From NCBI GenBank assembly GCA_005223075.1, contig NJBO01000004.1, positions 88,852 through 152,851 of the forward strand: 64,000 nucleotides of DNA. Direction: 5' to 3'. Made by a program: the position numbers and the translations under genes. This document shows, piece after piece, positions 42,639 to 50,736 of this stretch (position 1 is the stretch's first letter; every line of letters begins with the position of its first letter). The stretch is from a candidate division TA06 bacterium B3_TA06. GTDB taxonomy: Bacteria > Hydrothermota > Tepidihabitantia > B3-TA06. The notes beneath the pieces are model-generated. The model did no database searches. It worked only from the letters and a program-made list of their open reading frames with translations, and was not told the origin of the DNA.

Positions 42639-42701
42639 TTCAGCTAACCGCGGAACCCACGTTTAAGTTTCGCATATTTGCAATTTAATGCGCGGTCTGT
42701 C

Positions 42702-42729
42702 TTGACACCCGTCTAAGATTGCCTATAAT
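42702..42729 (+). promoter_or_regulatory. Promoter for the acetyltransferase/racemase pair
   Basis: TTGACA, 16-bp spacer, perfect TATAAT; leader of about 95 bases. Confidence 0.87.
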
Positions 42730-42830
42730 AAGGTATCATTGCAAGAGGGGGGACTTGGCTTCGATTTTTCAGGATAGGTCGACTCGATTCCCTCCTGTTA
42801 TTCAGGTTGTAAACAAAAGAAAGGAGTTTT

Positions 42831-43280
42831 GTGGAAGAAACGTGCCATATCGTTCGTTCAAAAAAAGAATTAAGTGATCTATACCCAGAAGGTCATATCG
42901 TTGAGTTCCTGCATAAAAACCTTGAGCAATTTCGTGATCCGCCCCAGCAGATCGAAGAGGCCATAGAATACGCGTTCTCAGAGACAGAAGGCAAGGGTGG
43001 TTTTCTTGTCCTTCAGGAGCTGGAAGGCGAGCTTGTGGGGGTGGTGGTGATGAACCGAACCGGCATGTCCGGATACATCCCGGAGAACATCCTTGTATAT
43101 CTGGCCACGGATTCGTCCAAGGCCCCTCTGGGTACCGGAGCCAAGCTTCTCAAGCGTGCCCTTGAGGAAGCCGAAGGAGACGTTGCTCTTCATGTAGAGT
43201 ATAACAACTCGGCAAAAACACTTTACGAAACACTGGGGTTCACCTCCAAGTACGCCGAAATGAGATACAAGAAGCAATGA
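42831..43280 (+). CDS. GNAT-family N-acetyltransferase
   Basis: A 149-residue GNAT fold: LVGVVVMNRTGMSGYIPENILVYLATD, then GTGAKLLKRALEEAEGDVALHVEYNNSAKTLYETLGF, which contains the acetyl-CoA turn (a GTG variant of the usual RGxG) and the C-terminal NxxAxxLYxxxGF motif. It starts at GTG 42831 with AAAGGAG before it. It overlaps the racemase by four bases, so it may acetylate an amino acid handled by that enzyme. Confidence 0.9.
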   Translation: MEETCHIVRSKKELSDLYPEGHIVEFLHKNLEQFRDPPQQIEEAIEYAFSETEGKGGFLVLQELEGELVGVVVMNRTGMSGYIPENILVYLATDSSKAPLGTGAKLLKRALEEAEGDVALHVEYNNSAKTLYETLGFTSKYAEMRYKKQ

Positions 43281-44374
43281 GCAGGGTACTGATTGATCCA
43301 GCCGTGATTGAACACAACTTCGAGGCGATGGATAGAATGTTCACAAAACGAGGTATCCACTGGACCGCGGTAACCAAGGTGCTTTGCGGATACAAACCAG
43401 CCCTTAAGCTGCTGGTGGAACTGGGTCTGCGTTCCTTTGCAGATTCCAGGCTTGCCAACCTGAAGACTATCCGTAAGTTATGCCCTGAAGCAGAGACCAT
43501 CTACATCAGACCTCCACGTATCAAATCCGTAGCCAATGTGGTTTTGTGGGCGGATATAAGCCTTAACACCGAGCTTGCCACCATACGTGCCTTGTCTAAG
43601 GCAGCCTTGGAGCAAAACAAGGTTCACGGTATCATTATTATGATCGAGTTAGGGGAGTTAAGGGAAGGGGTGATGCCCGATCGGTTGCTGGAGTTCTACC
43701 GCGATGTGTTCGAGTTGAAAGGAATCGAGGTCCTAGGAATCGGCACCAACCTTGCCTGCATGTACGGGGTGCTTCCCACCTACGACAAGTTAATGCAGCT
43801 GGCACTTTATAAAAGAATCATAGAACTTAAGTTCAAAACCAAACTGCCCTTGTGTTCTGGTGGTTCTTCGATCTCCATCCCCAATATCCTGGAAAAGCAG
43901 CTTCCCAAAGAAATAAATCACTTCAGGGTTGGTGAGAGCCTGTTTTTGGGCACCGATCTTATCAACGGTGGATACATCAAGGGACTTAAGCCGGACGCGT
44001 TCTTGCTTGCCGCAAGTATCGTGGAACTGAAGGAGAAGCCTACCGGTCCGTTGGGGGAGATGGTGGAGAATGCCTTTGGTGAAGCACCGACAACAGAAGA
44101 AATCGGGGAATGGGGGCATGGGGGAGAACGGGCGGAAAGGGCGGTGCTCAATATAGGCAGGCTGGACGTTCCTTTCGAGCATCTCGTCCCGATTGACGAG
44201 AGGGTGAATCTGGTGGGGGGCGCTTCGGATCTTTTAGTGGCCGATCTTTCCGAGACCAAGATGACTTACAAGCTTGGCGATGAGATTCGCTTCCGTCTGG
44301 ATTACCCGGCACTTCTGGCACTCATGCACTCCAGATACATGGAAAAGGAGGTCGTAAACCCGCCCGGAGCATAG
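43277..44374 (+). CDS. Alanine racemase-like PLP enzyme (ornithine racemase type)
   Basis: Fold type III PLP enzyme. The N-terminal barrel has the PLP lysine Lys34 in WTAVTKVLCGYKP, then SLNTELATIRALSKAA, IIIMIELGELREGVMP and LGIGTNLACMYGV, with PLP-phosphate contacts in CSGGSSISI. The C-terminal domain includes LGTDLINGGYI. This is the pattern of the YhfX/ornithine racemase branch rather than peptidoglycan alanine racemase. The substrate is probably an amino acid such as ornithine or lysine, by family only. It overlaps the acetyltransferase gene. Confidence 0.88.
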   Translation: MSRVLIDPAVIEHNFEAMDRMFTKRGIHWTAVTKVLCGYKPALKLLVELGLRSFADSRLANLKTIRKLCPEAETIYIRPPRIKSVANVVLWADISLNTELATIRALSKAALEQNKVHGIIIMIELGELREGVMPDRLLEFYRDVFELKGIEVLGIGTNLACMYGVLPTYDKLMQLALYKRIIELKFKTKLPLCSGGSSISIPNILEKQLPKEINHFRVGESLFLGTDLINGGYIKGLKPDAFLLAASIVELKEKPTGPLGEMVENAFGEAPTTEEIGEWGHGGERAERAVLNIGRLDVPFEHLVPIDERVNLVGGASDLLVADLSETKMTYKLGDEIRFRLDYPALLALMHSRYMEKEVVNPPGA

Positions 44375-44422
44375 CTTTCCATACGGATACCTCCCAGAAA
44401 ATCCATGATTAAAATGGCCTTG

Positions 44423-45096
44423 TTATCGGAGCATCAGAAGAGCAACCCCGGCAAGGGTGACGATGGTACCTATAACCGCTATGAGGGTTATGTGCTCCCC
44501 ATAGATTATTCTTGATGCAGGCAAAAGTATCAGGGGTGAAAGAGAGATCAGGGTTGCTCCCACCCCGACCTCCGTGTTGTTTATAGACACGAACGCCAGC
44601 AGAGTACCCATTATAAGCCCGATTGTGGTTCCCAACGCAACGAAGAGCATAGCCTTTGCGTTCCTGGCAGAGGCTGCCACTCGTTTGCCTCTGCCTATTA
44701 TCAGGGTGAACAGAGCGACCACCGCCGTCGCCGAGAGGACCCTTATCATGGTGGCGTCGATCTCTCCTACCCCCAAAGACATACCGTGTTTGGCGATAAC
44801 CAGACCACTGCCCTGACCTATCGCGGCCAGGACAGAGAATACGACGCCTGTGACTAAATTCTTCCTTTCCAGATGCTCGTTGCCTTTCTTGTTGAGAACC
44901 ACCATGCATATCCCTCCCACGGTAAGCGCGATGCCGCCAATCGCCATAAGGCCAAGCGTCTCGCCCAGGAATATCCAGGCGATGAGGGCTGCAAAGACAG
45001 GGCATCTATCCTTTTTGCTCCTTCGGCGAAGAAGATGGCGTTGGCCGCCCACAGGATCGCGGTACCGATACCTGCGATCTCACCCAGATATGGCAT
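44423..45096 (-). pseudogene. EamA/DMT-family transporter, internally deleted
   Basis: The first 32 codons from ATG 45096 (MPYLGEIAGIGTAILWAANA, then IFFAEGAKRID) are the start of an EamA permease. The sequence then passes near 45010 into another frame that carries the middle and whole second half (PVFAALIAWIFLGETLGLMA through VTLAGVALLMLR). Helices 2 to about 4 are missing and the frame is shifted. The phrase CCCTGTCTTTG at the junction fits both sides, suggesting deletion between short direct repeats. A functional transporter is unlikely. Two open frames result, 44854-45096 and 44423-45052. Confidence 0.8.
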
Positions 45097-45128
45097 GGGG
45101 TAATCTACACTGTCTTAAAGGACGTCTC

Positions 45129-46502
45129 CTAGTCCCATTGGGTTATCTCGTGCTTTTGGGGGGCTTCGGACTCGTCGTAGTATACGACCTTGACGATGGA
45201 GCGGATCCTATCCAGCCCGTAGAAGAGTTCCATCGGTTCGCCTGCCTCAAGATCCTTCACCGCCTCCCAGAAGCCGTCGAACGACGTAATCTCATGATAG
45301 ACCCCGCGAACCGCCACCGCACGAAGCGGACCCGCATAGGCCTCCCATGATGCGGCTGCGCTTTCTTCCTCCACGTCCGCCACGTAGACCGCGTTTGAAT
45401 CCATGTCGTACCAGTACTGAAGGAACCTACTCATCGGCTGAACAATCATTCCGGCTACTGAGATATACTCTTTAGGCCGATCCGCAGCACGGTCCGCTGC
45501 CAGTAGCTCAAAGTCAATCTTCTCGCCGAAGCGCGAGACGGTCAGGGTGCAGACCTTGTCTGCCAGTTCCTTCATTATCACAGCGTAGTCGGCCTCATCT
45601 TCCGGGGTTTTGGCGTTGATCGCGAATATAATATCACCTGACGTGACACCCGCTTTGTCCGCCACATTGTCAGGGGCCAGGGTGCGGATAAGGATCGCCT
45701 TGCGCACGTGCTCCGGCAGATCGGTCTTGAAGCTTTCACTGGCCCGGGTAGGGGTGATTTCTTCCACGTCGAACCCCATCCATCCCACGTGTCCGCCGTA
45801 GGGGAGCTCTTCTGTAATGACATCTTCGATGATCTGTTTCAACTGGTTTATGGCAAGGCTCCAGCCTATACCCTCTCCTGTCGTTGCGGCGTTTATGCCG
45901 ATCACCGAGCCGTTCTTCATGAGTATTAAGGGGCCGCCAGAGTTGCCAGGGTTGATAGGAGCGTCGGTCTGGATGAACTTGCCCGTGCCCGCCGTAGGGG
46001 TGTTGGTGGTTGAACTGACGATTCCTTCGGTGCCTGAGAACTCGATCCCTGATGGATGACCAAAGGTCCCCACCCGATCACCGATCTTTAGCTTATCCGA
46101 GTCTCCCAGACGAGCAACGGCGATATCTAAAGGTACCCCCGGTTCGTCAAGGCGGAAGCGGATCATCCCGAAGTCGTATACAGGGTCGATGTAGATTGGT
46201 TCTGCCTGGATGCGCTCGCCGTCCTTGAAGCTTATCTGGGCGTTGCATACACCGTCGCCTATCACGTGCTCGCAGGTAACCGTATATGCGTAGCCCGCCT
46301 CCCTGTCAATGTAAACGATGAATCCCGACCCCTGGTAGGAGCCGCGCTGCGAGCTTTCAAGCGCGACCGTTGTGGTTACGTACACCCTCACCGAGTACTT
46401 CTCGGCCTCGGCAAAAACCTGTGCGGAATTTGCTGCGGAAACGACCCCCACCGCAATCAAAAATATCACTATTACTCTGCCAAGGTGTGTTACGGGTTTC
46501 AT
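45129..46502 (-). CDS. HtrA/DegP-like serine protease with PDZ domains
   Basis: Exported trypsin-like protease. Signal peptide MKPVTHLGRVIVIFLIAVGVVSAANSA in two parts, then the catalytic triad His79 (TVTCEHVIG, unusual for the normal TNNHV), Asp110 (DPVYDFGMI) and Ser188 (NPGNSGGPL). A PDZ domain at about 235-330 (LAPDNVADKAGVTSGDIIFA) is followed by a second, degenerate PDZ-like region to residue 457. Envelope protein quality control is expected. tRNA-Lys lies directly upstream on the same strand and may share its promoter. Confidence 0.9.
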   Translation of the reverse strand: MKPVTHLGRVIVIFLIAVGVVSAANSAQVFAEAEKYSVRVYVTTTVALESSQRGSYQGSGFIVYIDREAGYAYTVTCEHVIGDGVCNAQISFKDGERIQAEPIYIDPVYDFGMIRFRLDEPGVPLDIAVARLGDSDKLKIGDRVGTFGHPSGIEFSGTEGIVSSTTNTPTAGTGKFIQTDAPINPGNSGGPLILMKNGSVIGINAATTGEGIGWSLAINQLKQIIEDVITEELPYGGHVGWMGFDVEEITPTRASESFKTDLPEHVRKAILIRTLAPDNVADKAGVTSGDIIFAINAKTPEDEADYAVIMKELADKVCTLTVSRFGEKIDFELLAADRAADRPKEYISVAGMIVQPMSRFLQYWYDMDSNAVYVADVEEESAAASWEAYAGPLRAVAVRGVYHEITSFDGFWEAVKDLEAGEPMELFYGLDRIRSIVKVVYYDESEAPQKHEITQWD

Positions 46503-46544
46503 GAATCTCCTTTCACGGAGTTTGATTTCTGGTAGCTAGCAAAA

Positions 46545-46617
46545 TGGGCCGTGCAGGACTTGAACCTGCGACCACCGGATTAAAAATCAGGTGCTCTACC
46601 TACTGAGCTAACGGCCC
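46545..46617 (-). tRNA. tRNA-Lys (TTT)
   Basis: Minus strand, 73 bases. Acceptor GGGCCGT pairs with ACGGCCC, D arm GCTC/GAGC, anticodon loop TTTTTAA giving anticodon TTT, T arm GCAGG/CCTGC. The anticodon stem CCTGA/TCCGG has one mismatch (T29 with C41). No CCA is encoded. It has its own promoter. An accessory patch begins just upstream of it. Confidence 0.93.
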
Positions 46618-46627
46618 TTAAGTTATA

Positions 46628-46655
46628 ATTCTAGGAGCCTGCGCCCCAAAGTCAA
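46628..46655 (-). promoter_or_regulatory. Promoter for tRNA-Lys
   Basis: Minus-strand TTGACT, 16-bp spacer, TAGAAT, ending ten bases before the tRNA 5' end. Confidence 0.83.
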
Positions 46656-46660
46656 GCGAA

Positions 46661-46957
46661 TTAAATGCTCCTTTTGTCTTTCACCCCTTGTCATTGCGAG
46701 CGACCGCAGGGAGCGTGGCTCCGAAGGATGACGTTTATGGAATCATCTCATAGCACGACGCCAGAAGTATCAGGTATCTGCTATGGGATTGCTTCGTCGC
46801 TTCGCTCCTCGCAACGACAAAAAGATCGTAGAGGCGTACCTCAGCGTGCCCCTTGAGCTCGTATTGAGCTCATAGGGTAGAACCAAAGAGGGGGTGAAAA
46901 AAGAGCCGATTCGTCAGCATTACATTCCACTCGTCACAAACCCCGCTAAACTTAGCT
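46661..46957. other. Gene-free stretch holding half a dispersed repeat and an inverted-repeat element
   Basis: It begins with half a copy of the dispersed hairpin (AAATGCTCCTTTTG), continues with the terminal-inverted-repeat element at 46688-46820, and then has a GAGCTC-containing palindrome near 46856-46875. I see no gene in it. Confidence 0.6.
46688..46820. repeat. MITE-like element with terminal inverted repeats
   Basis: The ends TTGTCATTGCGAGCGA and (inverted) TTTGTCGTTGCGAGGAGCGA match over about 16 bases, enclosing about 100 bases without coding sequence. It resembles the widespread TGTCATTGCGAGCGA repeats seen in many environmental genomes. Confidence 0.7.
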
Positions 46958-47215
46958 ATGACATCTCTATCACCTGAACAGTGCCACCAGGCGCTAACAT
47001 CCTCGCAAAGGCTCGTACTGGATTCATTCGAGTACAGCTGGGACGTTTTAACGATAAAAGACATACGCAAGAACACAAAAGAGAAGATATCGGTCAAGAC
47101 CATCCGCCGCGCCCTGGCAAAACTTTGCGATATGGGCGTAGTAGTGCGCCTGCAAGCCAAGAAACAGGGACGGGGGTACTCCAACCTCTATAAATTGAAA
47201 GAGGAAGAGGAATAA
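46958..47215 (+). CDS. Small winged-helix-like protein
   Basis: 85 residues with a helix-turn-helix pattern: TSSQRLVLDSFEYSWDVLTI, then KISVKTIRRALAKLCDMG as recognition helix and VVVRLQAKKQGRGYSNLYKL as the wing, as in MarR-type or plasmid-control winged helices. No Shine-Dalgarno is seen; a TAAACT box ends five bases before the ATG but without a convincing -35. It sits alone in the accessory patch beside tRNA-Lys. It may be a transcription regulator or part of a lost mobile element. Confidence 0.6.
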   Translation: MTSLSPEQCHQALTSSQRLVLDSFEYSWDVLTIKDIRKNTKEKISVKTIRRALAKLCDMGVVVRLQAKKQGRGYSNLYKLKEEEE

Positions 47216-47240
47216 GATGGGAGAAGTTTCATTACAATAC

Positions 47241-47357
47241 ATCCCCCTCCCCTGGTGGAGGGGGATAAAGGGTGAGGGGTACAACAACTTATTATCCCTC
47301 CCTTGATGGGAGGGAACAAAAGGGAGGGTGATGGGTGTCCCCCTTCTGTAAGGGGGA
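47241..47357. repeat. Cluster of three hairpins rich in CCCTCC/GGGAGG
   Basis: Perfect stems at ATCCCCCTCC/GGAGGGGGAT (47241-47266), TCCCTCCC/GGGAGGGA (47295-47315) and TCCCCCTT/AAGGGGGA (47338-47357). Similar CCCCCTTT repeats are common in environmental genomes. Confidence 0.75.
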
Positions 47358-47378
47358 ACTAAAGGGGGATTGAGCTTC

Positions 47379-47432
47379 CCTGCGATCTTTTTGCCCTCTG
47401 GGTAAAAGCACCAACTTCGTGGGGTATTTAAT
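47379..47432 (+). repeat. Dispersed hairpin repeat, copy 5
   Basis: CTGCGATC, TTTTTGCCC/GGGTAAAA around TCT, then CAACTTCGTGGGGTATT, a tail shared with copy 4. Confidence 0.7.
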
Positions 47433-47470
47433 GATTTGGCGGAGATTAGAGGGAAGTCAAGGAGATTGGA

Positions 47471-48565
47471 TTACACGTAATAGAAATCTGCTCCGATAGC
47501 ATGGGATGCCAAAGCAAGGAAAAATTCTATAGGTTGGGTCCCCATGAACACTTGTGCAAGGTGGTAGTCTTTATGGAAAACCAATCTCTCAAGATGATCT
47601 GGACAATACCTTGATAGATGATTGAGATAAAACATCCCAAGATATATGGCAATAGTAGAAGGCAGGGGGGCTAGATTAGACTGTTTTACACGAATACAAT
47701 ACGAAGATTTCTCTGCAAAAAAGATTTGTTCGATCCAAACATGTTGTGTCTCAAGCCAGTCGAAAAGTTTGTCCCTAGCCTTTTTCCCACGAAACCCTTG
47801 TGGTTCTGTTTGAAACCTTAACCAGTATTTGGGCGAGGATGAAGATACCCATTTCATCCCAGTTGCTACACATATTAAATCAACTAATTTACCAATTCTT
47901 CGGGATGTCAATCTTGTTGCTTCTTCTTTTTCAACCCAACAATCTATGCATTTATCGTATGAGTTACTCAAGATACCAATACCATTGATAAAGACTCGTT
48001 GAGTGTTTCTATTTAATACAGATTTAACTTCGTGTAGACAACCTGGGCAGTTAACAAAAATCTGTTCCCCAGAAATTTGTTCGCCTCTTTTGTAAGAGAA
48101 TCCGATCAAATCAGCTAACTCCTTAAATACTCCTTTAGGTTGTAATTTCACCTTTGCCAATCTTAATCTAGCCCAAGAAGGAAGCTCTGGAACCGAAATC
48201 CCGTGCGTATAGAAATTTGGTTTTACCTTATACAATTCAATTATAGCCTTGGCAAAATTGAGCATACTATAATAGATTAACATAGGTGCACTTTTATGTG
48301 AAGCCTCTTTAGAGGCAGAAAAGAACTCTTGGGATTGCTCTAAGAAAGCTCGTGCTCTTTTTAATTTTGCGGAAGTTTTTACAATCCCTCTTTTTTTCAT
48401 TTCTCGTTCCGCAGATTCTCTGAAAAATATACTAACCATTGACCAAGGTTCTGTTGCACCTAATAGCGATTTTCGTAGGGGTTGAACTTTACGCTTTAGT
48501 GTAAACTTCTTTTCTCGATGTAGAATGTACTCCCCTCCCTCAAAAGGGTCAAAAGGTCGTGACAT
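47471..48565 (-). CDS. yaaC: YaaC-like protein, AT-rich
   Basis: A 364-residue protein resembling the YaaC family: SMVSIFFRESAEREMKKRG, KRARAFLEQSQEFFSASKEA, APMLIYYSMLNFAKAIIELY and, near the end, LVFHKDYHLAQVFMG. YaaC proteins are uncharacterised and often occur near defence or mobile regions. Base composition is clearly richer in A+T than the neighbours, with many AAA/TTT codons, so recent acquisition is likely. AGAGGG lies before the ATG. No partner gene is evident other than the HNH nuclease upstream. Confidence 0.8.
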   Translation of the reverse strand: MSRPFDPFEGGEYILHREKKFTLKRKVQPLRKSLLGATEPWSMVSIFFRESAEREMKKRGIVKTSAKLKRARAFLEQSQEFFSASKEASHKSAPMLIYYSMLNFAKAIIELYKVKPNFYTHGISVPELPSWARLRLAKVKLQPKGVFKELADLIGFSYKRGEQISGEQIFVNCPGCLHEVKSVLNRNTQRVFINGIGILSNSYDKCIDCWVEKEEATRLTSRRIGKLVDLICVATGMKWVSSSSPKYWLRFQTEPQGFRGKKARDKLFDWLETQHVWIEQIFFAEKSSYCIRVKQSNLAPLPSTIAIYLGMFYLNHLSRYCPDHLERLVFHKDYHLAQVFMGTQPIEFFLALASHAIGADFYYV

Positions 48566-48645
48566 TTTCCCTCTTTACAAGTAAAATCATAACATTAAGT
48601 ATCGCATGGTTGGATTTATACATAAGGTACGGTTTTTTTAGAAAT

Positions 48646-48897
48646 TTAAGACACACCGTAGGAGCCAGTCTTTTTGTGACAATCGCAACAAAGGATTTCG
48701 CAATTGCTCAAGGTATCAGAGCCACCAGCAGTTATATGGTGTGCTTCCCAACAGCCTGGCATCCAATCTCTTCCCCTTGCATTCCAGTCTAACTGCTTAT
48801 TACATCTACCATAATGTCCGTGAGTAGTCCTCCCGCACTCACACCTACCACCTGTCCTCGTCCACGCCTGCAATACATCTTCATCAGAAAAGGCCAT
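48646..48897 (-). CDS. HNH endonuclease
   Basis: An 83-residue single-domain HNH nuclease. RCECGRTTHGHYGRCNKQL supplies the first zinc cysteines, then CWEAHHITAGGSDTLSNCEILCCDCHKKTG holds the catalytic His pair, the Asn and the second cysteine pair. AGGAGG lies before ATG 48897, which I chose over an upstream in-frame ATG. The promoter matches the host pattern. Such small HNH proteins serve in restriction of foreign DNA or in mobile elements; with YaaC it may form an accessory module. Confidence 0.87.
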   Translation of the reverse strand: MAFSDEDVLQAWTRTGGRCECGRTTHGHYGRCNKQLDWNARGRDWMPGCWEAHHITAGGSDTLSNCEILCCDCHKKTGSYGVS

Positions 48898-48922
48898 TAT
48901 TTCCTCCTCATAAACTTGCAAA

Positions 48923-48950
48923 ATGATAAGCTTAAAGTCGTTCTTGTCAA
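48923..48950 (-). promoter_or_regulatory. Promoter for the HNH nuclease
   Basis: Minus-strand TTGACA, 16-bp spacer, TATCAT, followed by AGGAGG and the start codon. Confidence 0.78.
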
Positions 48951-48960
48951 CCCCCCTAGG

Positions 48961-49120
48961 AGCTCACGGCAAACAGCTTACAGCTCACGGCCGACAGCTG
49001 TCAGCCCCTTAATTTTGCATTTTGCACTTTGACTTTTACATTCGCGACGAAGTCGCGTTTTTGTCCAGCTTTTGGGTAGCTTTTGACCAGTTTCTGGCCA
49101 GTATTTGTCCAGCTTTTTAA
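48961..49120. repeat. Low-complexity direct repeats between HNH and yifB
   Basis: Three units are visible: AGCTCACGGC/CAGCTTACAGCTCACGGC direct repeats (48961-49005), a TTTTGCATTTTGCACTTTGA block also found near 55058, and a degenerate tandem of TTTGTCCAGCTTTT (49058-49117). A CGCGAC/GTCGCG hairpin followed by five T lies at 49043-49062. No gene seen. Confidence 0.65.
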
Positions 49121-49137
49121 AGAGGATTTTCATGGGG

Positions 49138-50688
49138 CTACATCTCCACCTTTCTGTCTAAGCTGCGGTATTGTATAGCTTCGGAGATGTGCTGGGGTTT
49201 GATTGCGTCTGCACCGTCCAGGTCGGCTATGGTTCTTGCCACCTTGAGGATCTTGTCGTGTGCCCGGGCCGAAAGCCCGAAGCGCTCCATCGCGGTCTTG
49301 AGTAAGTGCTCGGAGTCCGGGCCTATCTCGCAGAATTGCCTTGCGTCCTTTGCACCCATCTGTCCGTTGCAGTATATCGGGTGCTTGCGCTTGAGCATCC
49401 CGAACCGCTCAAGCTGCACCTCACGCGCCGCCACCACCCTCTTGCGAACCTCCTCGGATTTCTCGCCCGGCTCCCTTCGCCTTATCTCCTCAAACCTCAG
49501 CTTCGGCACCTCGATGTGGATGTCGATGCGGTCCAGTAAGGGTCCTGAAATCCTTGATCTATATCTTTGAATCTGCTGTGGGGTGCAGCGGCAGATGTTG
49601 ACCGGGTCGGTTAAATTCCCGCACGGGCATGGGTTCATTGCCGCGACCAGGGTGAAGCGCGCCGGATAGGGGATGGAGATCTTTGCCCGGCTGATGACTA
49701 CCCTGCCGTCCTCCAAAGGCTGGCGCAGGACCTCGAGCACGTTGCGCCGGAACTCAGGGAACTCGTCAAGGAACAGGATTCCGTTGTGGGCCAGGCTCAC
49801 CTCGCCCGGCCTTGGGATCTGCCCGCCGCCTATGAGGCCGGCGTCGGAGATCGTATGATGGGGGGAACGATACGGTCGGGTGGCGACTAACGCCTTACCT
49901 TCGTCCAGCAAACCGGCCACCGAGTGTATGCGGGTGGTCTCAAGAGCCTCCTCAAGCGATAAGGGCGGCAGGATTGTCGGCAGCCGCTTGGCCAGCATGG
50001 TCTTCCCAGTGCCAGGCGGGCCGACCAAAAGGATGTTGTGTCCGCCTGCCGCGGCTACCTCTAAGGCTCGCTTGGCGTGCTCCTGCCCTTTGACCTCTGC
50101 AAGATCCACCGACCAGAGCATCTCCTCCCGGAACAGCTCGGCAACGTCAACCTTTGTGGGTTCAATTCTTTCTTCTCCGTTAAGGAATCGCACCACCTCG
50201 ATAAGTGAGTTGGCCGGGTAGCAGAACCCCTCGCCGCGTATGGCCGCCTCGGACGCATTGGCTTTGGGAAGGATCAGGCCTTCGAAGCCTTCAAGCTCCT
50301 GCACCAGCGCGGCAATCGATAAAGCCCCGCGCACCGGCCTTATAGCCCCGTCAAGGGATAACTCACCCACGATCAGGTATTTGGCCAACGCCTCAACAGG
50401 GATCACACCACGACACGCAAGGATGCCAAGGGCGATGGGCAGGTCGTAGGCAGCACCCTCCTTCCTGATATCGGCGGGTGCCAGGTTCACGGTGATCCTT
50501 GCCGAAGGCAGTGGGAAACCTGAGTTCTTTACCGCTGCCAGGACCCGGTCCTTTGATTCCTTTACCGCGCCTTCGGGCAGACCAACGGTGGTGAACGCGG
50601 GCAGCCCGCTTCTGGCAGTATCTACCTCAACCTCGACCTTGTAGGCGTCAATGCCTAAAAGGCCAGCTGACGTTACCTTGGAGAGCAT
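49138..50688 (-). CDS. yifB: YifB/ComM-like Mg-chelatase-related AAA+ ATPase
   Basis: An N-terminal Lon-protease-like domain ([40 protein letters not shown]) is followed by an AAA+ domain with Walker [14 protein letters not shown], Walker [11 protein letters not shown] and a sensor region ([14 protein letters not shown]), and the C-terminal Mg-chelatase-like helix region. In ComM this helicase helps branch migration during natural transformation. At 516 residues it is complete. The promoter is TTGAAA-16-TATATT. Confidence 0.95.
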   Translation of the reverse strand: MLSKVTSAGLLGIDAYKVEVEVDTARSGLPAFTTVGLPEGAVKESKDRVLAAVKNSGFPLPSARITVNLAPADIRKEGAAYDLPIALGILACRGVIPVEALAKYLIVGELSLDGAIRPVRGALSIAALVQELEGFEGLILPKANASEAAIRGEGFCYPANSLIEVVRFLNGEERIEPTKVDVAELFREEMLWSVDLAEVKGQEHAKRALEVAAAGGHNILLVGPPGTGKTMLAKRLPTILPPLSLEEALETTRIHSVAGLLDEGKALVATRPYRSPHHTISDAGLIGGGQIPRPGEVSLAHNGILFLDEFPEFRRNVLEVLRQPLEDGRVVISRAKISIPYPARFTLVAAMNPCPCGNLTDPVNICRCTPQQIQRYRSRISGPLLDRIDIHIEVPKLRFEEIRRREPGEKSEEVRKRVVAAREVQLERFGMLKRKHPIYCNGQMGAKDARQFCEIGPDSEHLLKTAMERFGLSARAHDKILKVARTIADLDGADAIKPQHISEAIQYRSLDRKVEM

Positions 50689-50708
50689 ATATCATCCATA
50701 CAGAAGAT

Positions 50709-50736
50709 AATATACACATTTGTGTCTCTGTTTCAA
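50709..50736 (-). promoter_or_regulatory. Promoter for yifB
   Basis: Minus-strand TTGAAA, 16-bp spacer, TATATT, about 20 bases before the start codon. Confidence 0.65.

Noticed and set aside
44409..45005. 198-codon ORF overlapping the EamA pseudogene
   Set aside because: Another frame of the transporter remnant, rich in Arg/Gly/His; the EamA helices are in the neighbouring frame.
46947..46957. Leaderless start for the winged-helix ORF
   Set aside because: TAAACT ends five bases before the ATG, but the -35 position (TTCCAC) is poor.
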